Source: Martinezella multihospitum (GTDB lineage Bacteria > Pseudomonadota > Alphaproteobacteria > Rhizobiales > Rhizobiaceae). Taken from it: 64,000 nucleotides of DNA. Positions 1 to 8,750 of the stretch are shown piece after piece. The position numbers were made by a program, and so were the translations under genes. The stretch lies in the NCBI RefSeq assembly GCF_900094585.1, contig NZ_FMAG01000001.1, positions 1,130,530 through 1,194,529 of the forward strand, given 5' to 3'. Under the pieces are notes generated by a model, which saw only the letters and a program-made list of their open reading frames with translations, did not search any database and was not told the origin of the DNA. Within the stretch, counting starts at the first letter, position 1; each line of letters starts with the position of its first letter.

Positions 1-400
1 TTTCCTGGGTGAGGATGCGCACCCGGCCCTCGGACAGATCTTCAACCAGCCATGCGTGGTGGACGTCCAGGCGGCTTTCGCTGCCTTCCTCTCCGGCCCA
101 GCCATGCCAGGCGACGCGGCCGGGCTGACCATTGGCTGGTGGAACATATTCGGCGCACTGCGCTTCGACCGGGAAGCCGAATGTCTCGAAGTAGAAGCGG
201 ACGCCTTCCTGGAGCTCCGGTCCCCCGCCGTCATGGAAACGGATGTTGGCGGAATTGGCATAATAGCTCGGCCAGCGCGGAGCATAGGCGAGAAAGGGCC
301 AGATTTCTTCCGCGGAAAGGCCCGCCACGATGACTTCATTCGATACGAAGTTCTCCGTAAAGCCCGGAATATAGCCCTTCGGCCAGATGATTTCGTTCAT
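1..400 (-). CDS. SRPBCC-family (START/polyketide cyclase-like) protein, partial
   Basis: The reading frame starts with ATG at 398-400 on the minus strand, preceded by an AGGAGAG ribosome binding site, and runs off the left edge of the window, so the C-terminus is missing. The N-terminal 133 residues begin MNEIIWPKGYIPGFTENFVS and contain the V-x-A-x-xxE-I-W-P-F-L stretch and a following R-F-x-x-G sheet typical of the SRPBCC hydrophobic-ligand-binding fold. Such proteins bind or transform small hydrophobic molecules in the cytoplasm; the substrate cannot be told from sequence. It is divergent from the LysR gene at 499, which is the likely regulator. The family call is an inference from a partial sequence. 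Confidence 0.65.
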   Translation of the reverse strand, partial: MNEIIWPKGYIPGFTENFVSNEVIVAGLSAEEIWPFLAYAPRWPSYYANSANIRFHDGGGPELQEGVRFYFETFGFPVEAQCAEYVPPANGQPGRVAWHGWAGEEGSESRLDVHHAWLVEDLSEGRVRILTQE

Positions 401-498
401 GATGCTCTCCTGAGTATGGGCCGGCGCATGCCGGGAAATTGCAGTTTTCAACTTGCTTGATGATGGGAAATCTGCAGACATAACGCAAATAGCGATGC

Positions 499-1434
499 AT
501 GATCACACCTATAACGATGAAAGATATCAGAGCTCTCGACCTCAATCTCCTGCGCACGCTCGATGCCCTGCTGGATGAGCGCAGCGTCACGCGTGCGGCC
601 GAGCGCCTTGGCTTCACTCAGCCTGCCGTGAGCGGCATGCTGACGCGCCTGCGCGAGAGCTTCGACGACCCTCTGTTCGTCCGTACCCGGCGCGGGATTG
701 TGCCGACGCTGCGTGCAACGGAACTCGCAGGACCGCTCAAACAGATCCTTGCCGATGTCGGGGCTCTTCTGCAGCCTACAGCGTTCGATCCTGCCACTGC
801 CAGGTTCACGCTCTCGATTGCAGCGACCGACTATGCCCTCCAAGCCGTCGTCGTGCCGTTCCTGGCGAAGATGAGACCGTCAGCGCCCGGTATTCGCGTT
901 GCCATTCGTCCGGTCGAGGACGATCGCGTGCAGACGCAGTTCGAAAGCGGCGATCTCGATCTCGCATTGATGACCCCGGAGACTGCCCTACCGGAGCTTC
1001 ATGCGCGGCGGCTATTCGATGAGACCTATGTCTGTGCACTGCGGAGCAATCACCCCGATGCGCGGAAGGAGCGGCTTTCCATTGATCGCTTCTGTGCTCT
1101 TGAGCATGTGCTGGTCTCCTATGCCGGCGAGCGCTTTTGGGGCGTGACGGATGATGCCCTGGCCAAGATCGGTCGTCGGCGTCACGTTGCGCTGACGGTT
1201 ACGAGCTTCCTCGTTCTTGCCGAGATTTTGCGCACGACCGATCTGGTGGCCACCGTTCCCAGGCGGCTGGCTCAAAACGCAAAAGGTCTCGCCCTGCGTG
1301 AGCCTCCCGTCGATATACCGGGTTTCACCAAGCTCGCCGTCTGGCACGAACGCACCCACCGCGATCCCGGCCATCGTTGGGTGCGCGCGCTGTTGTTCGA
1401 GATATGTGGCAATCTGGAGGCGGCGAAGATCTGA
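499..1434 (+). CDS. LysR-family transcriptional regulator
   Basis: A 311-residue protein with an N-terminal winged HTH of LysR type (residues about 10-70: LDLNLLRTLDALLDERSVTR, then A-A-x-x-L-G-x-T-Q-P-A-V-S) followed by a substrate-binding co-inducer domain to the C-terminus. The length fits the family (about 300). An internal ATG at 517 is an alternative start because homology begins at MKDIRALDLN; neither start has a strong ribosome binding site. It is transcribed away from the SRPBCC gene across a 98-bp gap, the usual arrangement for a LysR protein that controls its neighbour. The inducer is unknown. Confidence 0.9.
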   Translation: MITPITMKDIRALDLNLLRTLDALLDERSVTRAAERLGFTQPAVSGMLTRLRESFDDPLFVRTRRGIVPTLRATELAGPLKQILADVGALLQPTAFDPATARFTLSIAATDYALQAVVVPFLAKMRPSAPGIRVAIRPVEDDRVQTQFESGDLDLALMTPETALPELHARRLFDETYVCALRSNHPDARKERLSIDRFCALEHVLVSYAGERFWGVTDDALAKIGRRRHVALTVTSFLVLAEILRTTDLVATVPRRLAQNAKGLALREPPVDIPGFTKLAVWHERTHRDPGHRWVRALLFEICGNLEAAKI

Positions 1435-1481
1435 GCCGCCTCTGCAATGGTGGCGCATTGTTTGCGTCACAAAGAGTTGAA

Positions 1482-2042
1482 TCAGAACAACATTCTCTTC
1501 AGGACCTCATCCTTGCGGACGAAATGGTGCCAGAAGGCTGCCAGGATATGCAGGCTGACGATAGCATACAGGCAGTAGGCGCCATATCCGTGGATCTCTG
1601 CGGCGGCTCTCTCCACGCCCTTGTCGAGCGGCAGCAGGTTGGGCCATTGGAAGAGGCCGAACCATGGCAGGTCATGGCCGCCGGCAGCGGATGTAGTGTA
1701 GCCTGCAAGCGGCATCAGGATCATCAAGGCATAGAGCAGGATATGCGCGCCGCGGGCGGCAAGGTGATTGAAGATGCCAAGCGGCCGTTGATAGGCAGGT
1801 TCACCCAGCGAAAGCCTGAGCGGCAGGCGGATGGCGATGAGGAAAAGCGCCGTCATGCCGAGGGACTTGTGTACGTCGAGGAGGGCGCGACGCAGCGGTA
1901 AGCCCGGTGTGAGGTAGGAACAATAAAGGCCGATGACGAGCGCTGAAATGATGACAATGGCCATGAGCCAATGCAGGAGCCGTTGCGACGATCGGTAGCG
2001 GGTGGTGGGCGGGTCTGCTGTGATTGCTGTAGTATCGGACAT
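1482..2042 (-). CDS. Cytochrome b561-family membrane protein
   Basis: A 186-residue protein with four predicted membrane helices (about residues 25-45, 60-76, 97-114 and 155-173). Haem-ligand candidates are His24 (LLHWLMA), His58 (VHKSLG), His100 (AHILLYAL), His151 and His165 (SLHILAAFWHH). This is the prokaryotic b561 / YodB-like diheme layout, which moves electrons within the inner membrane, often from quinol or to a periplasmic partner. No partner gene (for example a YceI protein) is adjacent. It is convergent with the LysR gene, and about 210 bp of noncoding sequence lies upstream before the XRE gene. Confidence 0.88.
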   Translation of the reverse strand: MSDTTAITADPPTTRYRSSQRLLHWLMAIVIISALVIGLYCSYLTPGLPLRRALLDVHKSLGMTALFLIAIRLPLRLSLGEPAYQRPLGIFNHLAARGAHILLYALMILMPLAGYTTSAAGGHDLPWFGLFQWPNLLPLDKGVERAAAEIHGYGAYCLYAIVSLHILAAFWHHFVRKDEVLKRMLF

Positions 2043-2255
2043 GGGTTTCTCCGGTCGTCTTGGGGGTACGGCGCGGATGCGGTAATCAGTCGGAATATGG
2101 CTGAATTGAGGGCCTTTCCGTTCACCTTCTCGCGAGCGGATATTTATCGACCGCCGGCGATGTGACGCAGGGTGCCAGCCAGAGGCTTCATTCCGGTTTG
2201 CAAAAGCGACTTTATGGTCGGAAGTTGTATCGGCCGCGCCCAGCTCTATCCGGCA

Positions 2256-2588
2256 CTATTGTTCCGGCTTAGGCGGCGTCCGGTTTCTTTCGCCGGCGCT
2301 GGAAAGGATCTCGCAGCTTTCCGTATGGGTCTGCGCTGGCGTTTCGGCGGCAAGGGCCTTCGTACAAATGCCGATCTCATGTCCTTCGATCCGGAAGAAG
2401 GCGATTCCTCCCGTCTCGAGCGCCAGGCGCAACTGCGCCTCTGTCGCCCGATGCAGGCTATGGCGGTTGCCTTCATAGTCGCGGATCGTGCTGCGCGATA
2501 CGCCGGAGCGATCGGCAAGGTCCATCTGCGTCCAATCGAGGAAGCCGCGGGCTGCCCGGCAGAGCGCTGGTGTCAAAATCATCGCCAT
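2256..2588 (-). CDS. XRE-family helix-turn-helix regulator, small
   Basis: About 110 residues from the chosen start (MAMILTPALCRAARGFLDWT). An HTH follows directly: TQMDLADRSGVSRSTIRDYE, with a basic HSLHRATEAQL segment. The C-terminal part (GIAFFRIEGHEIGI) resembles the short tail of one-domain XRE regulators common in rhizobia. The start at 2588 has an AAGG motif just upstream; longer forms starting at 2648 or 2705 are possible but their extra residues do not look like the family. An ATG at 2582 is also plausible. Its target is unknown; it lies divergent from the pha operon and could act there, which is inference. Confidence 0.75.
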   Translation of the reverse strand: MAMILTPALCRAARGFLDWTQMDLADRSGVSRSTIRDYEGNRHSLHRATEAQLRLALETGGIAFFRIEGHEIGICTKALAAETPAQTHTESCEILSSAGERNRTPPKPEQ

Positions 2589-2759
2589 CTTACCTTGACG
2601 CAGGGTTTGAAGCTGCCCATATTGGGCGATATCTATCATATAGGACATAATATACCGGATTTCTAGGGGTTTTGCCGCCGTGGCAGTCTGGCGTGATCCG
2701 GCCAAGCGAAGGAATGACGTTTTGGGATAACTGGCGAGCCTATCTTTATTCTAGCACTT

Positions 2760-5648
2760 TTGGCTCTGCCGTTTATCGGAAGTCTTCTTTCCGTATGTCT
2801 CTTGCGCACGCAGTCGCGGCGTGGCCCAGCCTGGATCGCCGGGGCTGTCACATTTCTGGCGCTGTTGATTTCCGCAAGCTTCTATCCTGCCGTCAAGGAC
2901 GGTGGCGTCGTCCGCTATAGCATAGAATGGCTGCCGCAGCTTGGGCTTGATTTCAGCCTCAGACTAGATGGCTTTGCCTGGCTGTTTTCGCTCGTCATCA
3001 CCGCCATCGGCTTCCTCGTCATCGTCTATGCCCGCTACTACATGTCGGAAGAGGACCCGGTCCCCCGCTTCTTCTCCTTCCTGCTCGCTTTCATGGGGGC
3101 GATGCTCGGCATCGTGCTGTCGGGCAATGTCATTCTGCTTTCGATATTCTGGGAGCTGACCAGCATCTTCTCCTTCCTGCTGATCAGCTATTGGCACAAC
3201 ACCGCCGCCGCCCGCGACGGCGCCCGCATGGCGCTGACGATCACGGGGATCGGTGGGTTCTGCCTGCTGATCGGGCTGATCCTGCTCGGCCATATCGTCG
3301 GGAGCTACGATCTGGATAAGATCCTGGCCTCGGGCGATATCATCCGTAACCATCCACTCTATCTGCCTGCGCTGATACTCATCCTGCTCGGCGCGCTGAC
3401 GAAGAGCGCGCAGTTCCCCTTCCATTTCTGGCTTCCGAACGCGATGGCGGCGCCGACGCCGGTTTCTGCCTATCTGCATTCGGCGACACTGGTGAAGGCA
3501 GGCGTTTTCCTGCTGGCGCGCTTCTGGCCGGTTCTCGCCGGCACCAACGAGTGGTTCTACATCGTCGGGGTCGCCGGCATCATAACGCTGCTGCTCGGCG
3601 CCTATTTCGCAATGTTCCAGCAGGATCTCAAAGGGCTGCTCGCCTATTCGACGATCAGCCATCTCGGTCTTATCACCACCTTGCTCAGCCTCGGCAGCCC
3701 GCTTGCGACGGTTGCCGCCATCTTCCATATGGTGAACCATGCGACCTTCAAGGCGTCGCTGTTCATGGCGGCCGGCATCATCGATCACGAGACCGGCACG
3801 CGTGACATGCGCCGTCTGAGCGGCCTGTTCCGCTATATGCCGTTCACCGGGGCGCTGGCGATCGTTGCGAGTGCCGCCATGGCAGGTGTTCCGCTGCTCA
3901 ATGGCTTCCTGTCGAAGGAAATGTTCTTCGCCGAAGCGATCGAAACCCATGCCGATTCCATCCTCGATCGCATGCTTCCCTATGTCGCGACGCTCGCAAG
4001 CGCCTTCAGCGTTGCCTATTCGCTGCGCTTCATCCAGACGGTATTCTTCGGGCCAGCGCCGACCGATCTGCCGATTGCCAAGCCGCATGAGCCGCCGCGC
4101 TGGATGCGCTTCCCGATCGAACTGCTAGTCGTCGTGTGCCTGGTCGTCGGCATCGTTCCGGCGCTTTCGGTAGCACCCTTCCTGCATGCGGCCGTTGTCA
4201 GCGTCCTCAATGCCGATACGCCACAATACAGCCTCTCGCTCTGGCACGGCTTCAATCTGCCTGTTATCATGAGCATCATCGCATTGGTCGGCGGGACGGT
4301 GTTCTATTTCGCCTGCAAGGATTACCTGTCGCGATGTGACGACGGCCCGCCCATCTTCCGCCGCCTGAAAGGGCAGCGAATCTTCGAGCGAGTGCTGGTC
4401 GAGGTTTCCTGGCATTGGGCGAGAACCGCCGAAAAACGGATCGGCACGCGCAAGCTGCAGCCGCAGCTTCGCTGGGTCGTCGTGACAGGGTTTGCTGCCG
4501 GCCTGCTGCCGCTTTACCTGTCCGGTTTCGAAGCGAAGCATTTTTCCTTCCTGGGCGCCGATCCGGTCTTCGCCGCGGTCTGGGCGATCGGCATTTGCCT
4601 TGCGATCGGTACCGCCTTCTTTGCCAAATATCACCGGCTTGCTGCCTTGGTGATGCTGGGCGGGGTCGGGTTAATCGTCTGCATGACCTTCATCTGGCTG
4701 TCGGCGCCGGATCTCGCGATTACTCAGCTTCTCGTCGAGATCGTCACGACGGTTCTCATCCTGCTGGGCTTGCGCTGGCTGCCGAAGCGAACGGAGGGGA
4801 TCGACGATACGGTCGATCTGCGCGCCCGCTTCCGCCGCTTCCGCGATCTGGCCCTGGCCGTCATCTGCGGCGTCGGCATGATGTTCATTTCCTATGCTGT
4901 CATGACCATGCCGGTGCCGGACGCCATCGCGAATTATTTCCTCGAAAACGCCTATTCGAAGGGCGGCGGCCGCAACGTCGTCAACGTCATCCTGGTCGAT
5001 TTCCGTGGCTTCGATACGTTGGGCGAGATCGCCGTCCTCGGCGTCGTCGCCTTGACCGTCTATGCGCTGCTGCGTCGTTTCCGCCCCGCGCCCGACAGCA
5101 TGGAGATGCCGGAGCAGCAGCGGATCCAGAACCGTTTCGACGAAGAACGGCCGGAGCGTTCGGCCGGCGATACCGTGCGCGACTATCTGCTCGTGCCGTC
5201 CGTGATCATGCAGTGGATGTTCCCTTTCGTGATCGCCCTGTCGGTCTATATCTTCATGCGGGGGCATGACGCGCCGGGCGGTGGCTTCTCCGCCGGCTTG
5301 ACACTCTCGATCGCCTTCCTGCTGCAATATCTGGCCGGCGGCACACGCTGGGCGGAGGATCGCATCCGCATTCTGCCGCTGCGGTGGATGGGAGCGGGGC
5401 TCTTAATCGCGACGGCGACGGGTATCGGTGCCTGGTTCTTCGGCTATCCGTTCCTCACCTCGCATTTCCAGTATCTGGACCTACCGTTGATCGGCAAGGT
5501 GCCGGCGGCAAGCGCGCTGCTCTTCGATCTAGGCGTTTTCCTGCTCGTCGTGGGATCCACGGTTCTGATCCTCGTCGCGCTTGCGCACCAGTCGATCCGT
5601 ATCAATCGCCTGCGGGCGCTCGATGCCGACAAGGCAAAGGGGGATTGA
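2760..5648 (+). CDS. phaAB: Monovalent cation/H+ antiporter subunit A fused to subunit B (PhaAB / MnhAB type)
   Basis: A protein of about 962 residues. The first two thirds are a proton-pumping NuoL/MrpA-like module with many membrane helices and the conserved stretches SIFWELTSIFSFLLI and GALTKSAQFPFHFWLPNAM, including the Lys and Glu used in proton translocation. The last part (from about residue 800, VPSVIMQWMFPFVIALSVYI, GGGFSAGLTLSIAFLLQYL) is the MrpB/MnhB domain. Together with PhaC-G it forms the inner-membrane multisubunit antiporter that exports K+ or Na+ for pH and salt adaptation. The frame opens only at TTG 2760 with no ribosome binding site, yet family-like residues (EPIFILALLALPFIGS) are readable upstream in the same frame, so the real N-terminus is uncertain (see findings). 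Confidence 0.93.
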   Translation: MALPFIGSLLSVCLLRTQSRRGPAWIAGAVTFLALLISASFYPAVKDGGVVRYSIEWLPQLGLDFSLRLDGFAWLFSLVITAIGFLVIVYARYYMSEEDPVPRFFSFLLAFMGAMLGIVLSGNVILLSIFWELTSIFSFLLISYWHNTAAARDGARMALTITGIGGFCLLIGLILLGHIVGSYDLDKILASGDIIRNHPLYLPALILILLGALTKSAQFPFHFWLPNAMAAPTPVSAYLHSATLVKAGVFLLARFWPVLAGTNEWFYIVGVAGIITLLLGAYFAMFQQDLKGLLAYSTISHLGLITTLLSLGSPLATVAAIFHMVNHATFKASLFMAAGIIDHETGTRDMRRLSGLFRYMPFTGALAIVASAAMAGVPLLNGFLSKEMFFAEAIETHADSILDRMLPYVATLASAFSVAYSLRFIQTVFFGPAPTDLPIAKPHEPPRWMRFPIELLVVVCLVVGIVPALSVAPFLHAAVVSVLNADTPQYSLSLWHGFNLPVIMSIIALVGGTVFYFACKDYLSRCDDGPPIFRRLKGQRIFERVLVEVSWHWARTAEKRIGTRKLQPQLRWVVVTGFAAGLLPLYLSGFEAKHFSFLGADPVFAAVWAIGICLAIGTAFFAKYHRLAALVMLGGVGLIVCMTFIWLSAPDLAITQLLVEIVTTVLILLGLRWLPKRTEGIDDTVDLRARFRRFRDLALAVICGVGMMFISYAVMTMPVPDAIANYFLENAYSKGGGRNVVNVILVDFRGFDTLGEIAVLGVVALTVYALLRRFRPAPDSMEMPEQQRIQNRFDEERPERSAGDTVRDYLLVPSVIMQWMFPFVIALSVYIFMRGHDAPGGGFSAGLTLSIAFLLQYLAGGTRWAEDRIRILPLRWMGAGLLIATATGIGAWFFGYPFLTSHFQYLDLPLIGKVPAASALLFDLGVFLLVVGSTVLILVALAHQSIRINRLRALDADKAKGD

Positions 5649-5986
5649 TGGAACTCATCTTGTCCATTGCGATCGGTGTGATGACGGCTTGCGGCGTCTG
5701 GCTGATCCTGCGCCCGCGCACCTACCAGGTCATCATCGGGCTGTCGCTGCTCTCCTATGCCGTCAATCTCTTCATCTTCGGCGTCGGCGGCGTGAAGACA
5801 AATGTGCCGCCGCTGCTCGGCGATGGTACGGCAACGCGCGTCTTGGCCGATCCGGTGCCGCAGGCCCTGGTGCTGACGGCAATCGTTATCGGCTTTGCGA
5901 CGACGGCCTTGTTCCTCGTCGTGCTGCTTGCCTCGCGCGGCCTGACCGGTACGGACCACGTCGACGGACGGAGTGACCGCAAATGA
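5648..5986 (+). CDS. phaC: Monovalent cation/H+ antiporter subunit C (PhaC / MnhC)
   Basis: A 112-residue, three-helix membrane protein starting MELILSIAIGVMTACGVWLIL and carrying the NuoK-like motif LSYAVNLFIFGVGG and DPVPQALVLTAIVIGFATTA. The size matches MnhC/MrpC. Its ATG overlaps the phaAB stop codon in an ATGA arrangement, indicating translational coupling; this is why 5648 was chosen over longer upstream frames. It forms part of the proton channel module with subunits A and D. Confidence 0.93.
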   Translation: MELILSIAIGVMTACGVWLILRPRTYQVIIGLSLLSYAVNLFIFGVGGVKTNVPPLLGDGTATRVLADPVPQALVLTAIVIGFATTALFLVVLLASRGLTGTDHVDGRSDRK

Positions 5987-7593
5987 CAGGCTGGTCGCAT
6001 CATCTCATCATCGCGCCGATCCTCGTTCCGCTGATTGCGGGCGCGCTGCTCGTGTTCATCGACGAGCGTTCGCGCACGCTGAAGGCACTCATCGGTCTGG
6101 CGGCAACGCTCCTGCTGGTAGGCATCGCGCTTGCGCTCTTCCGTGCGGAGGGCGGATCGCCTGGGCTGGAGCGCGCCTATCTTCTTGGAAACTGGAGCGC
6201 GCCTTTCGGAATCGTGTTGGTGCTTGACGGATTATCGGCACTCATGCTGCTGCTGACATCCATCGTTGCCGTCGCCGCGTTGATATTCTCGCTGGCGCGC
6301 TGGCACGCGGTCGGCGCGCATTTCCACACCATGTTCCAGCTGCTGCTGATGGGCGTCAACGGCGCGTTCCTGACCGGCGACCTCTTCAACCTCTTCGTCT
6401 TCTTCGAGGTCATGCTGGCGGCATCCTACGGCCTTCTGCTGCACGGCTCCGGGCCGCTGCGCGTCAAGGCGGGCATGCACTACATAGCTGTCAATCTGGC
6501 GGCGGCACTGCTCTTCCTGATCGGTGTCAGCCTGATCTATGGCACGGCAGGAACGCTGAACATGGCGGATCTTGCCGTGCGCATCCCGGAAATGTCGGCC
6601 GATCGCCGCATGCTGATGCAGGCGGGCGCCGGCGTGCTCGGCATCGCATTCCTCATCAAGGCCGGCATGTGGCCGCTCTGCTTCTGGTTGCCGACGGCTT
6701 ATAGCGCGGCTTCCGCGCCGGTTGCGGGCGTATTCGCGATCCTCAGCAAGCTCGGCATCTACGTCATCCTGCGGCTGACCATGCTGCTGTTCAGCGCCGG
6801 CCCCTCCGCCGGTTTCGGCGCGACCGTGCTTCTCTATGGCGGCATGGCGACGTTGATCTTCGGAACGGTCGGTGTGCTGGCGTCGCAGGCGCTTGGTCGG
6901 CTTGCCGGCTTCTCGGTGCTGGTTTCCTCCGGCACGCTGTTGATGGTAATCGGCATCAATGATGGCTCCATCTCGTCCGGCGCGCTGATGTATCTCGTCA
7001 GTTCGACACTGACGATCAGCGCCTTCTTCATGCTGATCGAGCTCGTCGAGCGCGGGCAGGATGCCGGCGCCAGCGTTCTTGCCGTCACGATGGAGGCCTA
7101 TGGCGATGCCGAGGAGAAGGAGCCGGCGGAAGGCGATGGCGTGACCATGCCCGGCACCATGGCAATGCTCGGCATCTGCTTTGCCGCCTGCGGCATCCTG
7201 CTCGCCGGCCTGCCGCCTCTTTCCGGCTTCGTCTCCAAGTTCGCCATGCTCTCGGCCATGATGGGAACCGGCGCGATCGGCATTCCGCCGAGCGCTGCGG
7301 TATGGGTGCTGATCCTGCTGGTCATTCTCTCTGGCATTGCCGCCCTGATTGCCATGACACGCGCTGGCATACGTACATTCTGGAGTTCGCTGGAGGGCAC
7401 GGTTCCCCGTGTGCTTGTCATCGAGATATTCCCGGTCATGGGCCTGCTCGCATTGACGCTGGCGCTGACCATCTGGGCTGGCCCCGTCATGCAATATATG
7501 GATGCGACCATCCGCACGCTCAGCGACCCGAATGTCTATGTCGATGCGGTTCGCAATGCGGTAGTTGCGCCCGCAAAAGCGGGAGGTCCGTGA
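5983..7593 (+). CDS. phaD: Monovalent cation/H+ antiporter subunit D (PhaD / MnhD)
   Basis: A 536-residue polytopic membrane protein of the NuoM/NuoN-MrpD family. Visible hallmarks are NLFVFFEVMLAASYGLLLHG, GIAFLIKAGMWPLCFWLPTA (the conserved Lys in a membrane helix) and a C-terminal GFVSKFAML. It overlaps phaC by an ATGA. A hydrophilic insertion around residues 370-390 (acidic, EEKEPAEGD) lies between helices and is typical of rhizobial PhaD. It works with PhaA as a proton-translocating antiporter subunit. Confidence 0.93.
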   Translation: MTGWSHHLIIAPILVPLIAGALLVFIDERSRTLKALIGLAATLLLVGIALALFRAEGGSPGLERAYLLGNWSAPFGIVLVLDGLSALMLLLTSIVAVAALIFSLARWHAVGAHFHTMFQLLLMGVNGAFLTGDLFNLFVFFEVMLAASYGLLLHGSGPLRVKAGMHYIAVNLAAALLFLIGVSLIYGTAGTLNMADLAVRIPEMSADRRMLMQAGAGVLGIAFLIKAGMWPLCFWLPTAYSAASAPVAGVFAILSKLGIYVILRLTMLLFSAGPSAGFGATVLLYGGMATLIFGTVGVLASQALGRLAGFSVLVSSGTLLMVIGINDGSISSGALMYLVSSTLTISAFFMLIELVERGQDAGASVLAVTMEAYGDAEEKEPAEGDGVTMPGTMAMLGICFAACGILLAGLPPLSGFVSKFAMLSAMMGTGAIGIPPSAAVWVLILLVILSGIAALIAMTRAGIRTFWSSLEGTVPRVLVIEIFPVMGLLALTLALTIWAGPVMQYMDATIRTLSDPNVYVDAVRNAVVAPAKAGGP

Positions 7594-8069
7594 TGCTGCC
7601 CTATCCGCTCCTGGCGCTAAGCCTGATCCTGATGTGGCTGCTGCTGAACGGCTTCACGCTCGGCCAGCTCATCCTCGGCATCATCGTCGCGGTCTTTGCC
7701 TCCTGGGGCATGGCATCGCTGCGGCCCGAAAAGCCGCGGCTGCGGAAATGGTATTTGCTGCCCAAGCTCTTCCTCCGGGTCGTTTTCGACGTCTTGAAAT
7801 CGAATGCCCAGGTGGCCTGGATCATCCTGAGGGGGCGCTCGCACAAGACGACGCCGGGCTTCGTTGTCCTTGAGCTTAAGGTGCGGGATCAGATCCCGCT
7901 GGCGCTGCTGGCCGTCATCCTGACCAGCACTCCGGGATCCGCCTGGCTGGAATATGATTCCAACGACAACACCGTGCTGCTGCATGTCCTCGATCTCGAA
8001 AACGAGGCGCAATGGCGTGATACGGTCGCCAATCGCTATGAGAGCCTGCTGATGGAGATATTCGCATGA
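7593..8069 (+). CDS. phaE: Monovalent cation/H+ antiporter subunit E (PhaE / MnhE)
   Basis: A 158-residue protein starting MLPYPLLALSLILMWLLLNG, with two N-terminal membrane helices and a soluble C-terminal domain (residues about 60-158) containing the family stretch LTSTPGSAWLEYD and the ending ENEAQWRDTVANRYESLLMEIF. The ATG at 7593 overlaps the phaD stop; a GTG one codon earlier is also possible. The length agrees with MnhE/MrpE (about 160), which is needed for complex assembly. Confidence 0.93.
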   Translation: MLPYPLLALSLILMWLLLNGFTLGQLILGIIVAVFASWGMASLRPEKPRLRKWYLLPKLFLRVVFDVLKSNAQVAWIILRGRSHKTTPGFVVLELKVRDQIPLALLAVILTSTPGSAWLEYDSNDNTVLLHVLDLENEAQWRDTVANRYESLLMEIFA

Positions 8070-8347
8070 GTGCCATGATCATCCAGATATCCGTGGCCGC
8101 TGCACAGCTGATGATCGTAGCCGCCATGGCGATCGCTTCCATTCGCATGTTTCGCGGCCCGCGCGCGCAGGATCGCATCATCGCGCTCGACACGCTCTAT
8201 GTGAATGCAATGCTGTTGTTGTTGACCTTCGGCATAGGCACCGGTCGTGTCGTCTATTTCGAGGCGGCGCTCGTCATCGGCATGCTGGGCTTCGTTGCAA
8301 CCGTTGCATTGGCGAAATTCCTGATGCGCGGAGAGGTGATCGAATGA
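8066..8347 (+). CDS. phaF: Monovalent cation/H+ antiporter subunit F (PhaF / MnhF)
   Basis: A 93-residue membrane protein with three predicted helices and the family motif RMFRGPRAQDRIIALDTLYVN, followed by FEAALVIGMLGFVATVALAKF. It overlaps phaE by ATGA and phaG by ATGA, so the operon is translated as a coupled chain. Length and motif match MnhF/MrpF. Confidence 0.93.
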   Translation: MSAMIIQISVAAAQLMIVAAMAIASIRMFRGPRAQDRIIALDTLYVNAMLLLLTFGIGTGRVVYFEAALVIGMLGFVATVALAKFLMRGEVIE

Positions 8348-8724
8348 GCACCCTGTTTGAAAACATACCTCTGTGGGCTGCGATCCCCGTCGGCGGACTT
8401 CTCGTGATCGGCGCTTTCCTGACGCTCCTCGGCGCCATCGGTTTTCTGAGACTTGGAACATTCTACGAGCGCATCCATGCGCCGACATTGGGAACGAGTG
8501 GCGGCATCGGCGCGATCATGATCGCGTCGATGATCTTCTTTTCGATCGCAACGCGGACACTCGTCGTTCATGAACTGCTGATCGGCATTTTCATCACCGT
8601 GACGACGCCGATCACCTTTATGCTGCTCGCCCGCGCGGCGCTGCATCGCGATCGCGCCGAGCAGAACGGCAACGTTCCGCCCAAGCAATCGCCCGAGGAG
8701 ACATCGGTCGAAGGGCACCCTTAG
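8344..8724 (+). CDS. phaG: Monovalent cation/H+ antiporter subunit G (PhaG / MnhG)
   Basis: A 126-residue protein with three membrane helices and the MnhG signature GAIGFLRLGTFYERIHAPTL, then GTSGGIGAIMIASMIFF and TTPITFMLLARAALHRD. The C-terminal tail is short and charged. It is the last gene of the pha operon and is convergent with the LuxR gene, with 26 bp between them and no clear terminator. Confidence 0.93.
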   Translation: MSTLFENIPLWAAIPVGGLLVIGAFLTLLGAIGFLRLGTFYERIHAPTLGTSGGIGAIMIASMIFFSIATRTLVVHELLIGIFITVTTPITFMLLARAALHRDRAEQNGNVPPKQSPEETSVEGHP

Positions 8725-8750
8725 TAACGTTCAACTCGCCCGTTCGAGGC

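Noticed and set aside
2043..2255. Plus-strand frames in the gap between the b561 and XRE genes
   Set aside because: Short, without ribosome binding sites or family residues; the region is better explained as leader for the b561 gene and tail of the XRE gene.
2964..7494. Several minus-strand frames across the pha genes (for example 2964-4088 and 6232-7494)
   Set aside because: Shadows of membrane proteins; translations are dominated by Arg, Asp, Gln and His, typical of reversed hydrophobic codons.
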